Below, piece by piece: positions 44,494 to 54,726 of a DNA stretch of 64,000 bases. The first letter of the stretch is position 1. Every line of letters begins with the position of its first letter. A model generated the notes under the pieces. That model did no database searches. It worked only from the letters and a program-made list of their open reading frames with translations, and was not told where the DNA came from. Location of the stretch: positions 1-64,000 of the forward strand of contig CALNHX010005225.1 of NCBI GenBank assembly GCA_940337035.1. Reading direction: 5' to 3'. Position numbers and translations under genes: made by a program. The DNA comes from Agriotes lineatus (taxonomy: Eukaryota; Arthropoda; Insecta; Coleoptera; Elateridae).

Positions 44494-44747
44494 TCGAGAG
44501 ATCCAAAAAAAACTGTTCCTCAGCAGGCTGTGGAAATTCAACGTATGAATAATATGTTGGTGACACTGTACCTCACTGTCAAATTCGAGGTTATCAGGTT
44601 AGGTTTTCCATCAGTTTTGACACAAAATGACGCAAATCCTAACCTGCTAACCTCGAATTTGACATTGACGTACAGTGTCACCAACATATTATTCATACGT
44701 TGAATTTCCACAGCTCGCTGAGGAACAGTATTTTTTGGATCTCTTGA
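44494..44747. mobile_element. Hairpin element with shared palindromic core, copy 4
   Basis: 254-bp near-perfect palindrome flanked by TA (44492-44493, 44748-44749). Arms run from TCGAGAGATCCAAAAAA through CTGTTCCTCAGC and TATGAATAATATGTTGGTG to the core. Discounting it joins the RTE reading frame (KFKETY), confirming the borders. The two antiparallel open frames of about 75 codons are mirror artefacts. Confidence 0.9.
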
Positions 44748-46082
44748 TATATACATACATGCACAAAAACATCAAAAACAAAAGGAAAACAGAAAGCTGA
44801 CTGGATGAGTAATACCACTTGGGAAAAGATTATAGAAAGAAAGCAGCTAAAGATTAAAAATTGCAAGCACAAGAGGATGCAGCAAAAATAGAAATCCAAA
44901 GACAATACCGAGCAAAAATCAAAGAAATCAAAAACAGCATAAAGGTAGACAATCGTAAACAAATAGAAAACCTCGTCACACAGGCACAGCAAGCTGCAAA
45001 CATAGGTAACAGCAAAGCCTTATACGAAGTAATTAACAAGTTAGCAGGAAAGCGGAATCAGACTACAGACATACCTGTCAAGAACGCGGAGGGTCAAATT
45101 TTAACATCAATAGACGAACAGCTAGAAAGATGGCGAGAATACTTCAATGAAATAACAAATATAAAAAATGAAACTTTTAGGCATGCGCAGGAAGGACAAA
45201 TAGAAGAATTATAAATAGATATATCGCCCCCTACAAAACAAGAAATTTGCATGATAAAAATACATATCCCTTCCGCCATCGACATATTACACCCGCTATT
45301 CAGAAAAATCTGGCAAGAAGAAGTAATTCCATCAGACTGGAAAGAGGCAATAATAGTGAAGATTCCAAAAAAAGGGAACCTAAAGAACTGTTCCAACTGG
45401 AGAGGGATAAGCCTATTAAGTGTGGCAAGTAAAATATTTATCGTTTATTAAAAGTAATACACAAAGATATTCGCTGTGAACAGGCCGGTTTTAGAGCTAA
45501 CCACTCCTGTATTGATAATATTTGCACATTAAGAAAAACAATAGACCAAGCTGAAGAATTCCAATCACCTCTGTGCCTGCTGTTTATCAATTTTGAAAGA
45601 GCATTTGATTCTGTAAACAGAGAATACATATGGGCAACTCTTCAGCAAAAAGGTATCCCAAATAAAATAATCCAACTCATAAAAGCTGCATACACTGACA
45701 GCCAATGTTGTGTGCTACATAAAGGAAAATTGACTAAAAGTTTCCCTTCAGAGACAGGTGTTTGCCAAGGTTGCATTTTGTCACCACTACTTTTCATTAT
45801 TGTCGTGAACGAAATCATTGAAAATACATGTAAAGACAAACGAAGAGGCATACAATGGAATTTAACAAACACATTGGAAAGCTTGGAGTATGCTGATGGC
45901 GTGTGCTTATTGTCAAGTGGTTATGAAACAATGCAAAGAAAGTTAGTGGCCCTGGAACAAGAAGCAAGTAAAGCAGGATTAAAACTTAACCTGAAAAAAA
46001 CCAAGTTGATGACTATTAATCTTAAAGATCAAGCTATAGTTTACAACAACCAAACTATTGAAAGAGTAAAGTGGTTTACCTA

Positions 46083-46597
46083 TAAGCCGTTCACGATCTT
46101 TTTGGGTCAGGTGAGGCTATGACCATCTAGTAATTTTGTTGGCAGAACCTTTGTTGCAACTAAACTCCCTCATGGAAATTGACACTTTTTGTGTTAGGTT
46201 AGGTTGTTTTCAGTTTAAGGTTATATTTTCTGAATAGGTACATTGTTGCCGGATATTCTCTAGTCTCCACATCGACTCGCGTTCTTTTAAATTTGGTCTG
46301 TCCTTTTTAAATTGGAAGTAGCATCGTTGAATGGAAATTTTTTGTTGTAACACAATTACTTTGGGTATTTTTACTTTTCCTTTGACGAAAATTAAAATTA
46401 TTTTTACACATTTGATAAATCATTTATTTTCTTACGAATATTAAAATAATAAATCTGGCAATGTGGTGGCAAGAGAATGTCGAACAGACACTGACAGAAA
46501 AAAAAAGTTGCATCCGCTACATCATTGAATCAGTTTGTCCAACATGAAAAGAAAAAATCATAGCCAACTCTGTCCCAAAAAGGTCGTGAACGGCTTA
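46083..46597. mobile_element. Mariner-type MITE in the RTE
   Basis: 515 bp with ends TAAGCCGTTCACGATCTTTT and the inverse of TAAGCCGTTCACGACCTTTT, flanked by TA (46081-46082, 46598-46599). Discounting it rejoins the RTE frame at WFT/YLGSVL. No coding capacity. Confidence 0.87.
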
Positions 46598-47433
46598 TAC
46601 CTGGGAAGTGTTCTCACAAGTGAAAGCAGTGCAATAAAGGACGTCGAATGTTGAATAGCATAAGCTAGAAGCGCATTTCTTAGTATGAACCACATATGGG
46701 GAGCATCTAGGCTAAAGCAGAAGACAAAAATTTAGGTTTTCAACTCGACAATAAAAGCAGTTTTACTATATGGATGCAAATCGTGGTGTGAAACAAGCGA
46801 AATAAAATCGACACTACAAACTTTCATTAACAGATGCCTAAGACACATATTAGAAATACGATGGCCAAACAAAATTACAAATCAGGAACTGTGGAAGAGA
46901 GCGCAGCAAGAAAGTACAAATGTCGAAGTACGAAGATGTAAATATGGATGGATAAGCCACACACTAAGGAAGACCACGAGAGAACTCAGCAGAGCCGCTC
47001 TGGAATGGCACCCCCACGGGAAAAGGAAACAAGGACAACCGAGGAAAATACGGAGGCGCACAGTAGAAGAGACGAACATGACAATAGGACAAATGAGAAA
47101 GATCGCAATTAACAGGGGTCAGTGGAAGAATTTTGTCAACACCCTATGTCCCTCAAGGGAGTAATGGGATTAAGTAACTAAGTAATTCTGGCAAATGCTG
47201 ACGGATCGCCCGCATTAATCCCGAGGTCGTTCTCGAAGGCTGACTCATCAGTTTGCCCGCGACCCGGCTCAAGGTCGTTACAATATTATCAATATGATCT
47301 TTTCTCTATACTGAACACTTTATAAGACTGACCAAAATCCTGCAAGAAAACGTAATGTGTATGCCTGCGCCGAGGGTATAGGTTTAGCCGTCCAGTAAAC
47401 CCTTCTGGTAAACCGTATCGTGTATGCCCACCT

Positions 47434-47790
47434 TTAAAGGCGGCTTTACATTTGTATAGTAGATAAAGCAAGTTACTAATCAAAGTAGCCAAAATTTAGT
47501 AGTTTAGTTAAGCGAGCACGTTTACACACATCCTATAACATAAAATCGGTAGTCTTTTTCTTTCTTTGTATGTTTGTTCGCTATCTCCTCCGCAGATACT
47601 GGACCGATTAAGTTGTATGATGGCTTAAAGTTTGCAAATTTTGAGACTTAGATTGTAGGCTAATTTTTATTTTCAAAAAAGTACGAACACGCTTTAATTT
47701 AATTAAATCCTTAAGTAGCGGTGAAGCCGTGGCCTGTTAGCTCGGGTGAATCACTATATATTATCATAGTAGCGCCCTATTAAACGGAGC
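47434..47790. other. Unassigned, possible LINE tail
   Basis: No gene. TTCGCTATCTCCTCCGCAGA TACTGGACCGATTAA at about 47578-47612 resembles a recurring insect retroposon 3' region, but I cannot name it. Confidence 0.35.
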
Positions 47791-47862
47791 AGAAATGGCT
47801 TAGTGATAGAGTGCTTGCCTGCCACGCGGGCAGCCCGGGTTCGATTCCAGTCCAAAGCAACC
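47790..47862 (+). pseudogene. tRNA-Gly(GCC)-like pseudogene or SINE head
   Basis: The D arm, anticodon arm with GCC in CTGCCAC, and the GGGTTCGATTCC T-loop closely follow eukaryotic tRNA-Gly. The T stem (CCGGG with CCAGT) and the acceptor stem (GCAGAAA with CCAAAGC) pair poorly, so it is unlikely to be functional. A TTTTTTT Pol III terminator follows at about 47864. Could also be the head of a SINE. Confidence 0.7.
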
Positions 47863-48039
47863 TTTTTTTAAAATTTATATTAATGAATCTCTCTTAAATT
47901 AGCGAACAGAAGCGTGGGTGATTGACTAGTTTTAGCATAATTAAATAACATCACTGCTTCCTGCAAGAGGTAGTGATAACATACATGCCAGATGTGTATA
48001 CATGACCACACAATTCTACACGTGAACGCAGCTGTGCAG

Positions 48040-48142
48040 TTTGAATTCTCAGGCATGCGCACGAGACGCGTAGTAGTACTCAGAGTGAGACTATGTCGGC
48101 GCCGTAATGTTTTTGCCCGTTCCCAGGCCCTACTAGCAATAT
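48040..48142 (-). repeat. MITE family 1, truncated copy 3
   Basis: Matches one half of the elements at 1724-2012 and 3590-3868 (GCATGCGCACGAGACGCG, CTATGTCGGCGCCGTAATGT) and ends at CTAGCAATATA, without the other half. Confidence 0.8.
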
Positions 48143-48261
48143 ACTACTTTAAATAAAGAAAGATCAAATAAATTTACAATTACAGTCGCCTGTGATTCGT
48201 GTTATATGTTTGGCAGTACTGAAGTGTATTGTCAGTCTATGTCAAATTCGAGGTTAGTAGG

Positions 48262-49454
48262 TGTAATGTAGCATGCTGTGAGAATGCTTAATTATTTTCA
48301 ATTAATATCAAGATATCAAAAGGGTATCATGTGATAACAAGTGTAAGAGAATAACGGGTGGCAGTAAATATAAGCAACCAAGAGGTTGTTTACAAGGGTT
48401 GAAAAGTTTCTATAATTTAAAGATTATCAGTCAAAATATTCACATTAAAGGTCGAATAATACCTTTAATTGTGAGGATATAATTCAATTTGATACGTGTT
48501 AGTAAGAATAGCCTTCTGCACGATCAAATACTGACCAAGGGGTCAATATTAGTCTTCACATAGTGAGTTGGAGATTTATAGAAGCCATTTCAAGTGGTCA
48601 TTGGTTTACAAGCCATCAGTTTAGTGAGTGTTTGTGTGTTGGGCATGCTGCAATACCGTTTTAAGAAAATATTAAACGGTCAAGTCTGCCTACAACGAGC
48701 TTTTATGGGTCATCATCATCTTCAAGTAGGTGTTTGACGACTTCGATCAGTGTGAAACTGATATTAGAGCAACATCCCAAGTACGAGTTTGGCTGTTGAA
48801 GGTTAGTGTATTCTAGTAACAGTTTGGATACGGCAAATTTAGAATTTAAAACTTGTATTTAGATTTAGAGAATCTTAGAATATTAAGTTTTCTAAATTAA
48901 TATTGTGATTTGAGTACTCGACGGTTTCGATCTTTATAATTAGAAATTTATCATTTTGGTCTAGTTATTTTAAAAAGTATTTTAACCTCATTTATTGGAA
49001 CTTTCATTTAATTAAATAATTTTGACAAATTTAATCTGACTATTAATTTGTAATGTCAATTCAAACGTTTAATACACTATAATAGTTAATTAGATTCAAA
49101 CTCAAGTACTAAGAGTGTGATTTAAATAATCCAATTAATATTTATTTGTTCATTCAAAGTACAATTCATTAATACAGTATATATATTTGACATTAACTCA
49201 TTCAGCTGGGAAATACAGAGAGTCTCAATTGCTAAATAAGCTGGCTAGCCGAGGTATATTTAAACATGACATAATTTCAAAGTCAATTATGAAAGTATGA
49301 TATATGTCAATATATGATTCAGTTGAAAGCAACAAGGTAAGTGAGAATTATATACATTATTATTGATATTACTTCTGTGAATTAAGCAAACAGGGTAGAT
49401 ATCACTAATTTTTATTATACATTAAAATCTCCTACAAAAGGGGTGGTGTAAATA
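48262..49454 (+). repeat. 5' LTR of the Gypsy element
   Basis: Begins TGTAATGTAGCATGC and ends GGTGGTGTAAATA. The end is TA rather than the usual CA, judged from the TAGG duplication. It should contain promoter and polyadenylation signals, but none is obvious enough to call. Confidence 0.9.
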
Positions 49455-49602
49455 AAATTGACGCGCAACGTGAGGCTCGAAAGGAAGTTGTAATAAATTT
49501 AGCTCCACAAAGTGAGATACAAAAGATAAACAAATAAGATTGTAAAATAATTGGTATCGATCAACGTGAGGGTTCGAGGCATTTAGAAGAGAGGATACGT
49601 AT

Positions 49603-50973
49603 ATGAATTTGCGGTCGGGTTTTAGAAAACCAACAAGGAAATTAAAGAAAATGGATGGACTTCAATTAGAACAGGGTGATAACGTAGTAAATACGGAAGG
49701 ACGTCAAATGCAAGAAGCTAGTACATTAGTCAGTGCATCAAATGACAGCAATATGATGCGAATGATGCAAGAAATTTTAAATAAAGTATCTGCAGTAGAA
49801 AACACAAACCAGGAAATTAGATCTGTAGTTGAAGACAGCAATCAAGAGATTGTAAATAAGGTGATTGAGGTGGAAACTGCAATGTCAGAAAAAATCGATA
49901 CAATTGAAACAAAATTAAAGACGTTCCAAACAGAAAATGGAAATCTTATAAATAAGTTAAGGGTACAATTAGAACGACAATTGGTACAGAAGGTAACACC
50001 TATCGAAAAGGAGGTAGATACCATTAGGTCACAAGTAGAAATGAACAAGGATAATATTAAAAATTTTGAAAACAAATTTGACAGTTATCAAGGTAACGTC
50101 AAAAATCAAATTCAGTCATTGAATACCGAGGTGAAAGATATAACAAACTGTTTACAAAATAGCTCAAATAGTGGGAATATCAGTTTTAATGGTGGTATAG
50201 TTATGCAAGCGAGTCATGAGAGACCAAAGTTTAACGGGAATAGGCAGGTATTACACCCTATTAAGTTTCTAAAGAAATTGGAAAATTATTTTGATACTAT
50301 GAAGATTGTAAGTAGTAAAAAGTTACAAGTAGCAATAGAATGTTTAGAACATGAGGTAAACCTTTGGGCTGAAAGTCACTGTACTGAATGGGACAACTAT
50401 GAATCTTTTAAAGTTGATTTTATTAACAAGTTTTGGTCGAGAAATATCCAGGAAAAAGCTAGGGCTGAAATTTATATGGCAAGAATGTATAACGGTAGAT
50501 TTGGAAGTTTTACGAAACACGTGTGGTATTGGATTGCGAGAGTGCAGTATTTAGAACCAAAGATACCTGACGAGATTCTGGTAGAAGCTCTTAGCAAACA
50601 CTTTCCAATAGACGTACAAACAGCATTAGTAGCTTCGCAAGTGCAAAACGTAGAAGGAATGCTAAAGGTTTTGGAGGGTTTGGAAAATAGACAAACCAAT
50701 TCAAAATTTGACGTAAGAGAAAAAACGTCAAATTTTCAAACTTCATATCCGTCAAAATTTGGTAATCGCAATGCAAACCAGTTTGAAACAAGAAATAGGA
50801 TGAACCCAAACAATTACGACCAAAATCAAAATAAAATGTTAAGATTTGACAATAATGTTAGAGGAAGGGAAAATAATAGGAATAGCTATACGATTCAAGC
50901 AAGGGGTGATTCACCAGTGTCATTTAAAGCCAGGGATAGATCACCAAATACATCGCAAAATCAGGAAAACTAA
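49603..50973 (+). CDS. gag: Gypsy gag-like protein
   Basis: 456 codons from ATG 149 bp after the LTR. Structural particle protein of the retrotransposon. A basic N-terminus (FRKPTRKLKK), a long Gln/Glu/Lys/Asn-rich region with coiled-coil character (about 50-185), a capsid-like region (about 205-365, with HPIKFLKKLENYF and FINKFWSR), and a basic Arg/Asn/Gln-rich tail (RGRENNRNS). No CCHC zinc knuckle is visible; the basic tail may bind RNA instead. The stop at 50971-50973 overlaps the pol frame by 34 nt, pol being in the -1 frame. No internal stop. Confidence 0.85.
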   Translation: MNLRSGFRKPTRKLKKMDGLQLEQGDNVVNTEGRQMQEASTLVSASNDSNMMRMMQEILNKVSAVENTNQEIRSVVEDSNQEIVNKVIEVETAMSEKIDTIETKLKTFQTENGNLINKLRVQLERQLVQKVTPIEKEVDTIRSQVEMNKDNIKNFENKFDSYQGNVKNQIQSLNTEVKDITNCLQNSSNSGNISFNGGIVMQASHERPKFNGNRQVLHPIKFLKKLENYFDTMKIVSSKKLQVAIECLEHEVNLWAESHCTEWDNYESFKVDFINKFWSRNIQEKARAEIYMARMYNGRFGSFTKHVWYWIARVQYLEPKIPDEILVEALSKHFPIDVQTALVASQVQNVEGMLKVLEGLENRQTNSKFDVREKTSNFQTSYPSKFGNRNANQFETRNRMNPNNYDQNQNKMLRFDNNVRGRENNRNSYTIQARGDSPVSFKARDRSPNTSQNQEN

Positions 50974-53900
50974 AGGACCCGGTACAATTAGCTCCAATTG
51001 TTAAAATTCGGGTTTCAAAGGAGCAACAAGAGCATATAAATTTTGTGAAAAATTATTTTCAACAATATAACAAAATTCAAAAAGTTCATAATGTAGTTGA
51101 TTTGGCATGTGATGTTTCGGAAAAAGAAAAAGAATTAGTAAATCAGGATTTACCTTATTTAAATGTAGAGATTGAAGGTATTAAGCAAGACTTGTTAATA
51201 GATACGGGTAGTTCGGTGAGTGTAATGTCGGAAGAAATGTTCGTAAGAATATTAGAACAAAATAACAAAATACCTATCTTACCATCAGTGGGTTTAACAA
51301 TTCAAGGTGTCACTGGGGGAATTAGAAAAGTCAAAAAGCAGGCATTAATGTTGGTAAATATGGGAAGTTCAAAACATAAAATAGTATTTTTAATTATTAA
51401 TCAATTAAATACTACATCCATTTTAGGCATGGATTGGATGTACAAGGTTAAAACTAATTTGAATTTTAACAGTAAGATAATGAAATTTGTAGATGCAGGA
51501 CAATGTCATGAAGTTTATTTTAAAAATAATTCTAACCAAGATAAAATTGTATCGAATGAATTGAAGTTAATATCAACAGTTAATTTAAATATACAAGATG
51601 AAACAAGGTTTGAGATAAAGGAGATACTATTTGAAAACAACAATGAGTTAAGCGAATCATTACAATTACAAAAAGATTTGAATTTAGTTTTGAAGGATCT
51701 AAAAGAAACAAATAATGAAACGCAATACATGAATGTTGAAGGAGTGGAGTTTGAAACAGAACCAACTTTAACAATACATCAGTTAAATAAACAATTTAAT
51801 AAGGAGAAATTATATCCGATACAAGATATATTAGAAGAATATAATGTAATCTTTTCTGATAAGCCAGGCTTATGTAATCGTTTTATTTGTAAATTAAACA
51901 TTAAGGATGAAACGGTATTTGTACAAAAATCTTATCCAATTCCTTTTGCAAAAAGAACAGCAGTTGAAAAAGAGATAAAAAGAATGTTAGATTTTGGTAT
52001 CATTGAACATTCAGATTCACCTTATTCTAATCCCATAGTCGTAGTTACAAAAAAGAATGGGTCGGTACGAATTTGTTTGGATGCTAGAAGGTTGAATACA
52101 ATATTAGTAGAAGATCGAGAATCACCACCATCAATAGATGAATTACTACAGAAATTTAATGGTGTTAAATTTTTATCATCTTTGGATTTAACTTGTGGTT
52201 ATTGGCAAATCAGATTGCATGAAACGTCTCGAAAATATACAGCATTCTTAGTAAATGGTCGGAGTTATCAATTTAAAGTTTTACCTTTTGGATTGAATGT
52301 ATCAATTGCTGTATTCAGTAAATGTTTAGATCATGTTTTGGGTCCAGAAGTATTATCGTTTGCAACGGTGTACGTCGATGATATCCTTTTAGCCTCGAAA
52401 ACATTAGGTGAACATAGAAGTCAATTAGCTTTGGTTTTGGAGAAACTTAGATTAGCAGGTATGACAGTTAATGCTGATAAAACAGATCTATTGATGGATC
52501 ACATAAAATTTTTAGGATATGTAATTAGTCCTCAAGGTATTAACGTGGATCCTGATAAAATAAAGACCATTCAAGATTTTAAGCCACCTAAAAGCAAAAA
52601 AGAATTACAATCATTTTTGGGAATATGTAATTTTTATAGAAAGTTTGTCTGCAACTATGCTTCGTCTGTAGTTAAACTTACTCATCTATTAAAGAAGAAT
52701 AATAAATGGAAATGGGGAATGGAGGAGCAAGAAGCTTTTCAACAAATAAAAGAAAGATTTATTAAGATAGGAACTCTTTCACATCCAGATTTCAACAAAA
52801 CATTTTATATTGCAACTGATGCATCGGGTTGTGCATTAGGAGCACATTTGTTTCAAATAAACGAAGATGGTTCAACAGAAAATGTAATTTTTGCTAGTAG
52901 AGCATTACTAGCAGCTGAAAAGAATTATATGACCACTGAGTTAGAACTATTAGCCATAGTGTTTGCTTGCAAAAAATTTAGAACTTATATTTTGGGATAT
53001 GAAACTATAATTTTAACGGATCATAAAGCTTTAGAATTTTTAAGTAGCTGTAAAGCTTTGAGTGCACGTTTGATGCGATGGAGTATGTATTTGCAAGAAT
53101 ATAAACTCAAAATACAATATTGCAAGAGTAAGGATAATTTAGTAGCTGATTTCTTATCTAGATATGTGTACGGTGATGAAAAGAAATTGAATCCATTACT
53201 AGTAGCTTTGACTAGAGAAGTAATTCCAAGAACACAATTACCTAACTTACTTAACAATATAGAAAATGATCAGAACACGGATCAAAATATATTTTTGATA
53301 AAGAATGAAATGGTAACGAATGAACAGGGAAAGAGTGATGAATTGAAATTAAATTATAAGATTCATGAAAATATATTGTTTAGAAGAAGCAAGAGAAGTG
53401 AAGAATGGTGGTTACTATGTATTCCAGAAAAGTTAGAAAGAGAATTGATAAATGAGTATCATCAAATGTATGGACATTTTGGTATCAAGAAATGTACTGC
53501 ACTATTAAAAGAAACTTGTTATATTACAAATATAGAACGTAAGGTTCAGAAAATATTAAAATACTGTGATTTATGTCAAAGAACTAAAGTAAGCAACAAA
53601 AGTCAGAAAACTCTCATGAGGAACATTGAAGCATTACAACCATTACAAATAGTATCTGTAGATTTGTTTGGTCCTTTACCTAGAGGAAAGTATGGAGTTA
53701 CTTGTATATTTGTAATGAGAGATATATTTACAAAATTTGTTAAACTATATACAATCAAGAAACCAAATACTAAATCATTATTAAATAGAATTTTAAATGA
53801 TTTTATAATTAATATAGGTAAGCCAGTTATAATTTTATCAGATCATGGATCACAATTTACAAGCAGATTATGGAAAGAAAAACTTAATGAACAGGGGATA

Positions 53901-54581
53901 CAGTACAGGTATTCTGCTATTTATCACCCACAATCAAATCCAGTAGAAAGGATCATGAGAGAATTAGGCAGAATGTTTAGGTGTTATTGTAATATGAAGC
54001 ATACAAGTTGGCCAAGTTATGTACAACATATAGAAGATTGGTTAAATTGTGTGGAAAGTGATACTACAGGATCAACACCTTATGAATTAATGAAAGGTCA
54101 TAAACCGACTAGAATCATAGAAAATTTAATCAGATTTCCTGAAAGAATTGATATAACTACAGATATAAAAATACAGTTAGCACAAGAAGTTTTTTTATCA
54201 AAGGCTCAAAGAAGAAAACGAAGACATGATAAGAATGTGGAACGTCCTATAAAATTCATGAGAGGCGATTTAGTATTAGTTCGAAATCACTTACAATCGT
54301 CAGTAATAGAAAAAACGATTAAGAAGTTCTTTTTACTATATGAAGGTCCATATGAAGTGGTCAAGGAAGTAGGGGAAAATGCCTATGTTCTAAATTATCC
54401 TGGGGAAAATAGGTATAAGTATACCCAAAATGCTTATAATTTAAAGAAGTATTATCATGAGAATAATATCAATAATGTAGTAAATCAGGTTATAGTATAT
54501 CACAATAATGTAGATAAAAATGTTAATTGGAAAGAAGTTATGTCATGGGGTTACCTTAATAATGATGTAAATACAGAGTAA
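50940..54581 (+). CDS. pol: Gypsy pol polyprotein (PR-RT-RNase H-IN)
   Basis: The open frame runs from 50940, inside the end of gag, so -1 frameshifting is expected; GGAAAAC near the gag stop is the nearest candidate slip site but not canonical. Counting from 51045 as residue 1: protease LLIDTGSS (about 51-57), reverse transcriptase with VYVDDILLAS (about 443), RNase H with ATDASG (about 592), TELELLAI and LTDHKALEF, integrase with an HH..CC zinc region (HQMYGHFG, CDLCQ, about 806-840) and the D,D,E set in SVDLFG, LSDHGS and PVERIMRE (about 871-968). Order and residues match Ty3/Gypsy; all catalytic positions checked are present. Ends at 54581, 145 bp before the 3' LTR. Confidence 0.93.
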   Translation: MTKYIAKSGKLKDPVQLAPIVKIRVSKEQQEHINFVKNYFQQYNKIQKVHNVVDLACDVSEKEKELVNQDLPYLNVEIEGIKQDLLIDTGSSVSVMSEEMFVRILEQNNKIPILPSVGLTIQGVTGGIRKVKKQALMLVNMGSSKHKIVFLIINQLNTTSILGMDWMYKVKTNLNFNSKIMKFVDAGQCHEVYFKNNSNQDKIVSNELKLISTVNLNIQDETRFEIKEILFENNNELSESLQLQKDLNLVLKDLKETNNETQYMNVEGVEFETEPTLTIHQLNKQFNKEKLYPIQDILEEYNVIFSDKPGLCNRFICKLNIKDETVFVQKSYPIPFAKRTAVEKEIKRMLDFGIIEHSDSPYSNPIVVVTKKNGSVRICLDARRLNTILVEDRESPPSIDELLQKFNGVKFLSSLDLTCGYWQIRLHETSRKYTAFLVNGRSYQFKVLPFGLNVSIAVFSKCLDHVLGPEVLSFATVYVDDILLASKTLGEHRSQLALVLEKLRLAGMTVNADKTDLLMDHIKFLGYVISPQGINVDPDKIKTIQDFKPPKSKKELQSFLGICNFYRKFVCNYASSVVKLTHLLKKNNKWKWGMEEQEAFQQIKERFIKIGTLSHPDFNKTFYIATDASGCALGAHLFQINEDGSTENVIFASRALLAAEKNYMTTELELLAIVFACKKFRTYILGYETIILTDHKALEFLSSCKALSARLMRWSMYLQEYKLKIQYCKSKDNLVADFLSRYVYGDEKKLNPLLVALTREVIPRTQLPNLLNNIENDQNTDQNIFLIKNEMVTNEQGKSDELKLNYKIHENILFRRSKRSEEWWLLCIPEKLERELINEYHQMYGHFGIKKCTALLKETCYITNIERKVQKILKYCDLCQRTKVSNKSQKTLMRNIEALQPLQIVSVDLFGPLPRGKYGVTCIFVMRDIFTKFVKLYTIKKPNTKSLLNRILNDFIINIGKPVIILSDHGSQFTSRLWKEKLNEQGIQYRYSAIYHPQSNPVERIMRELGRMFRCYCNMKHTSWPSYVQHIEDWLNCVESDTTGSTPYELMKGHKPTRIIENLIRFPERIDITTDIKIQLAQEVFLSKAQRRKRRHDKNVERPIKFMRGDLVLVRNHLQSSVIEKTIKKFFLLYEGPYEVVKEVGENAYVLNYPGENRYKYTQNAYNLKKYYHENNINNVVNQVIVYHNNVDKNVNWKEVMSWGYLNNDVNTE

Positions 54582-54726
54582 CTTGGTTAACAAGGTTAAT
54601 TTTAGAATTTTAATATTTTTGAAATGAGTTAAGGTTAATTGTAAATAATTTAAAATAGACAAATATCAATTTTTACATAAAAGCTCGTTAGAGATCTTTT
54701 AAATGAAAAAATTGGGGGGAATAAAC

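Larger units (their letters stand above)
43892..47184 (+). pseudogene. RTE-type LINE (endonuclease to RT end) with two MITEs inside
   Basis: Flanked by the 7-bp duplication ATTCTGG (43885-43891, 47185-47191). Reading: APE endonuclease part (MVLMGDFNGRIG, KVTWTSPDTRTETQIDYIC, TGSDHHLIVAKV), linker (AKIEIQRQYRAKIKEIKN, ALYEVINKLAGKRN), RT blocks (VIPSDWKEAIIVKIPKKG, INFERAFDSVN, VCQGCILSPLLFI), the catalytic box as YADGVCLL (second Asp replaced by Gly), then KAVLLYGCKSW and a C-terminal WISHTLRK..REL. Several stops and frameshifts are present, and MITEs sit at 44494-44747 and 46083-46597. 5'-truncated and inactive. Confidence 0.87.
43558..47282. mobile_element. Solo LTR split by an RTE insertion
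   Basis: Starts TGTTACGATTTATC and ends CAAGGTCGTTACA, with canonical TG...CA ends and a 4-bp duplication ATAT (43554-43557, 47283-47286). The uninterrupted site is visible in the sister Harbinger copy near 38400. Its own sequence is 43558-43891 plus 47192-47282, about 425 bp, with no internal coding region, hence a solo LTR. The parent retrotransposon family is not identified. Confidence 0.8.
43353..47433 (-). mobile_element. Second copy of the AGGTGGGC Harbinger element, truncated and split
   Basis: 43353-43557 matches about 38225-38405 and 47283-47433 matches about 38406-38569, ending with TGCCCACCT. Together they form the right part of the element at 37621-38569; the left part was lost where the RTE joins at 43352. 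The gap is filled by an LTR insertion (43558-47282). Confidence 0.82.

Noticed and set aside
44470..44756. Two antiparallel frames starting with similar peptides (ISRDPKKTVPQ / ISRDPKNTVPQ)
   Set aside because: They are the two arms of a palindromic MITE read from each side, not paired genes.
47790..47862. Functional tRNA-Gly gene
   Set aside because: Anticodon arm and T-loop fit, but acceptor and T stems are mostly unpaired.
54582..54726. Search for an env gene in the Gypsy element
   Set aside because: Only 145 bp remain between the pol stop and the 3' LTR, with no frame; the element has no envelope gene.
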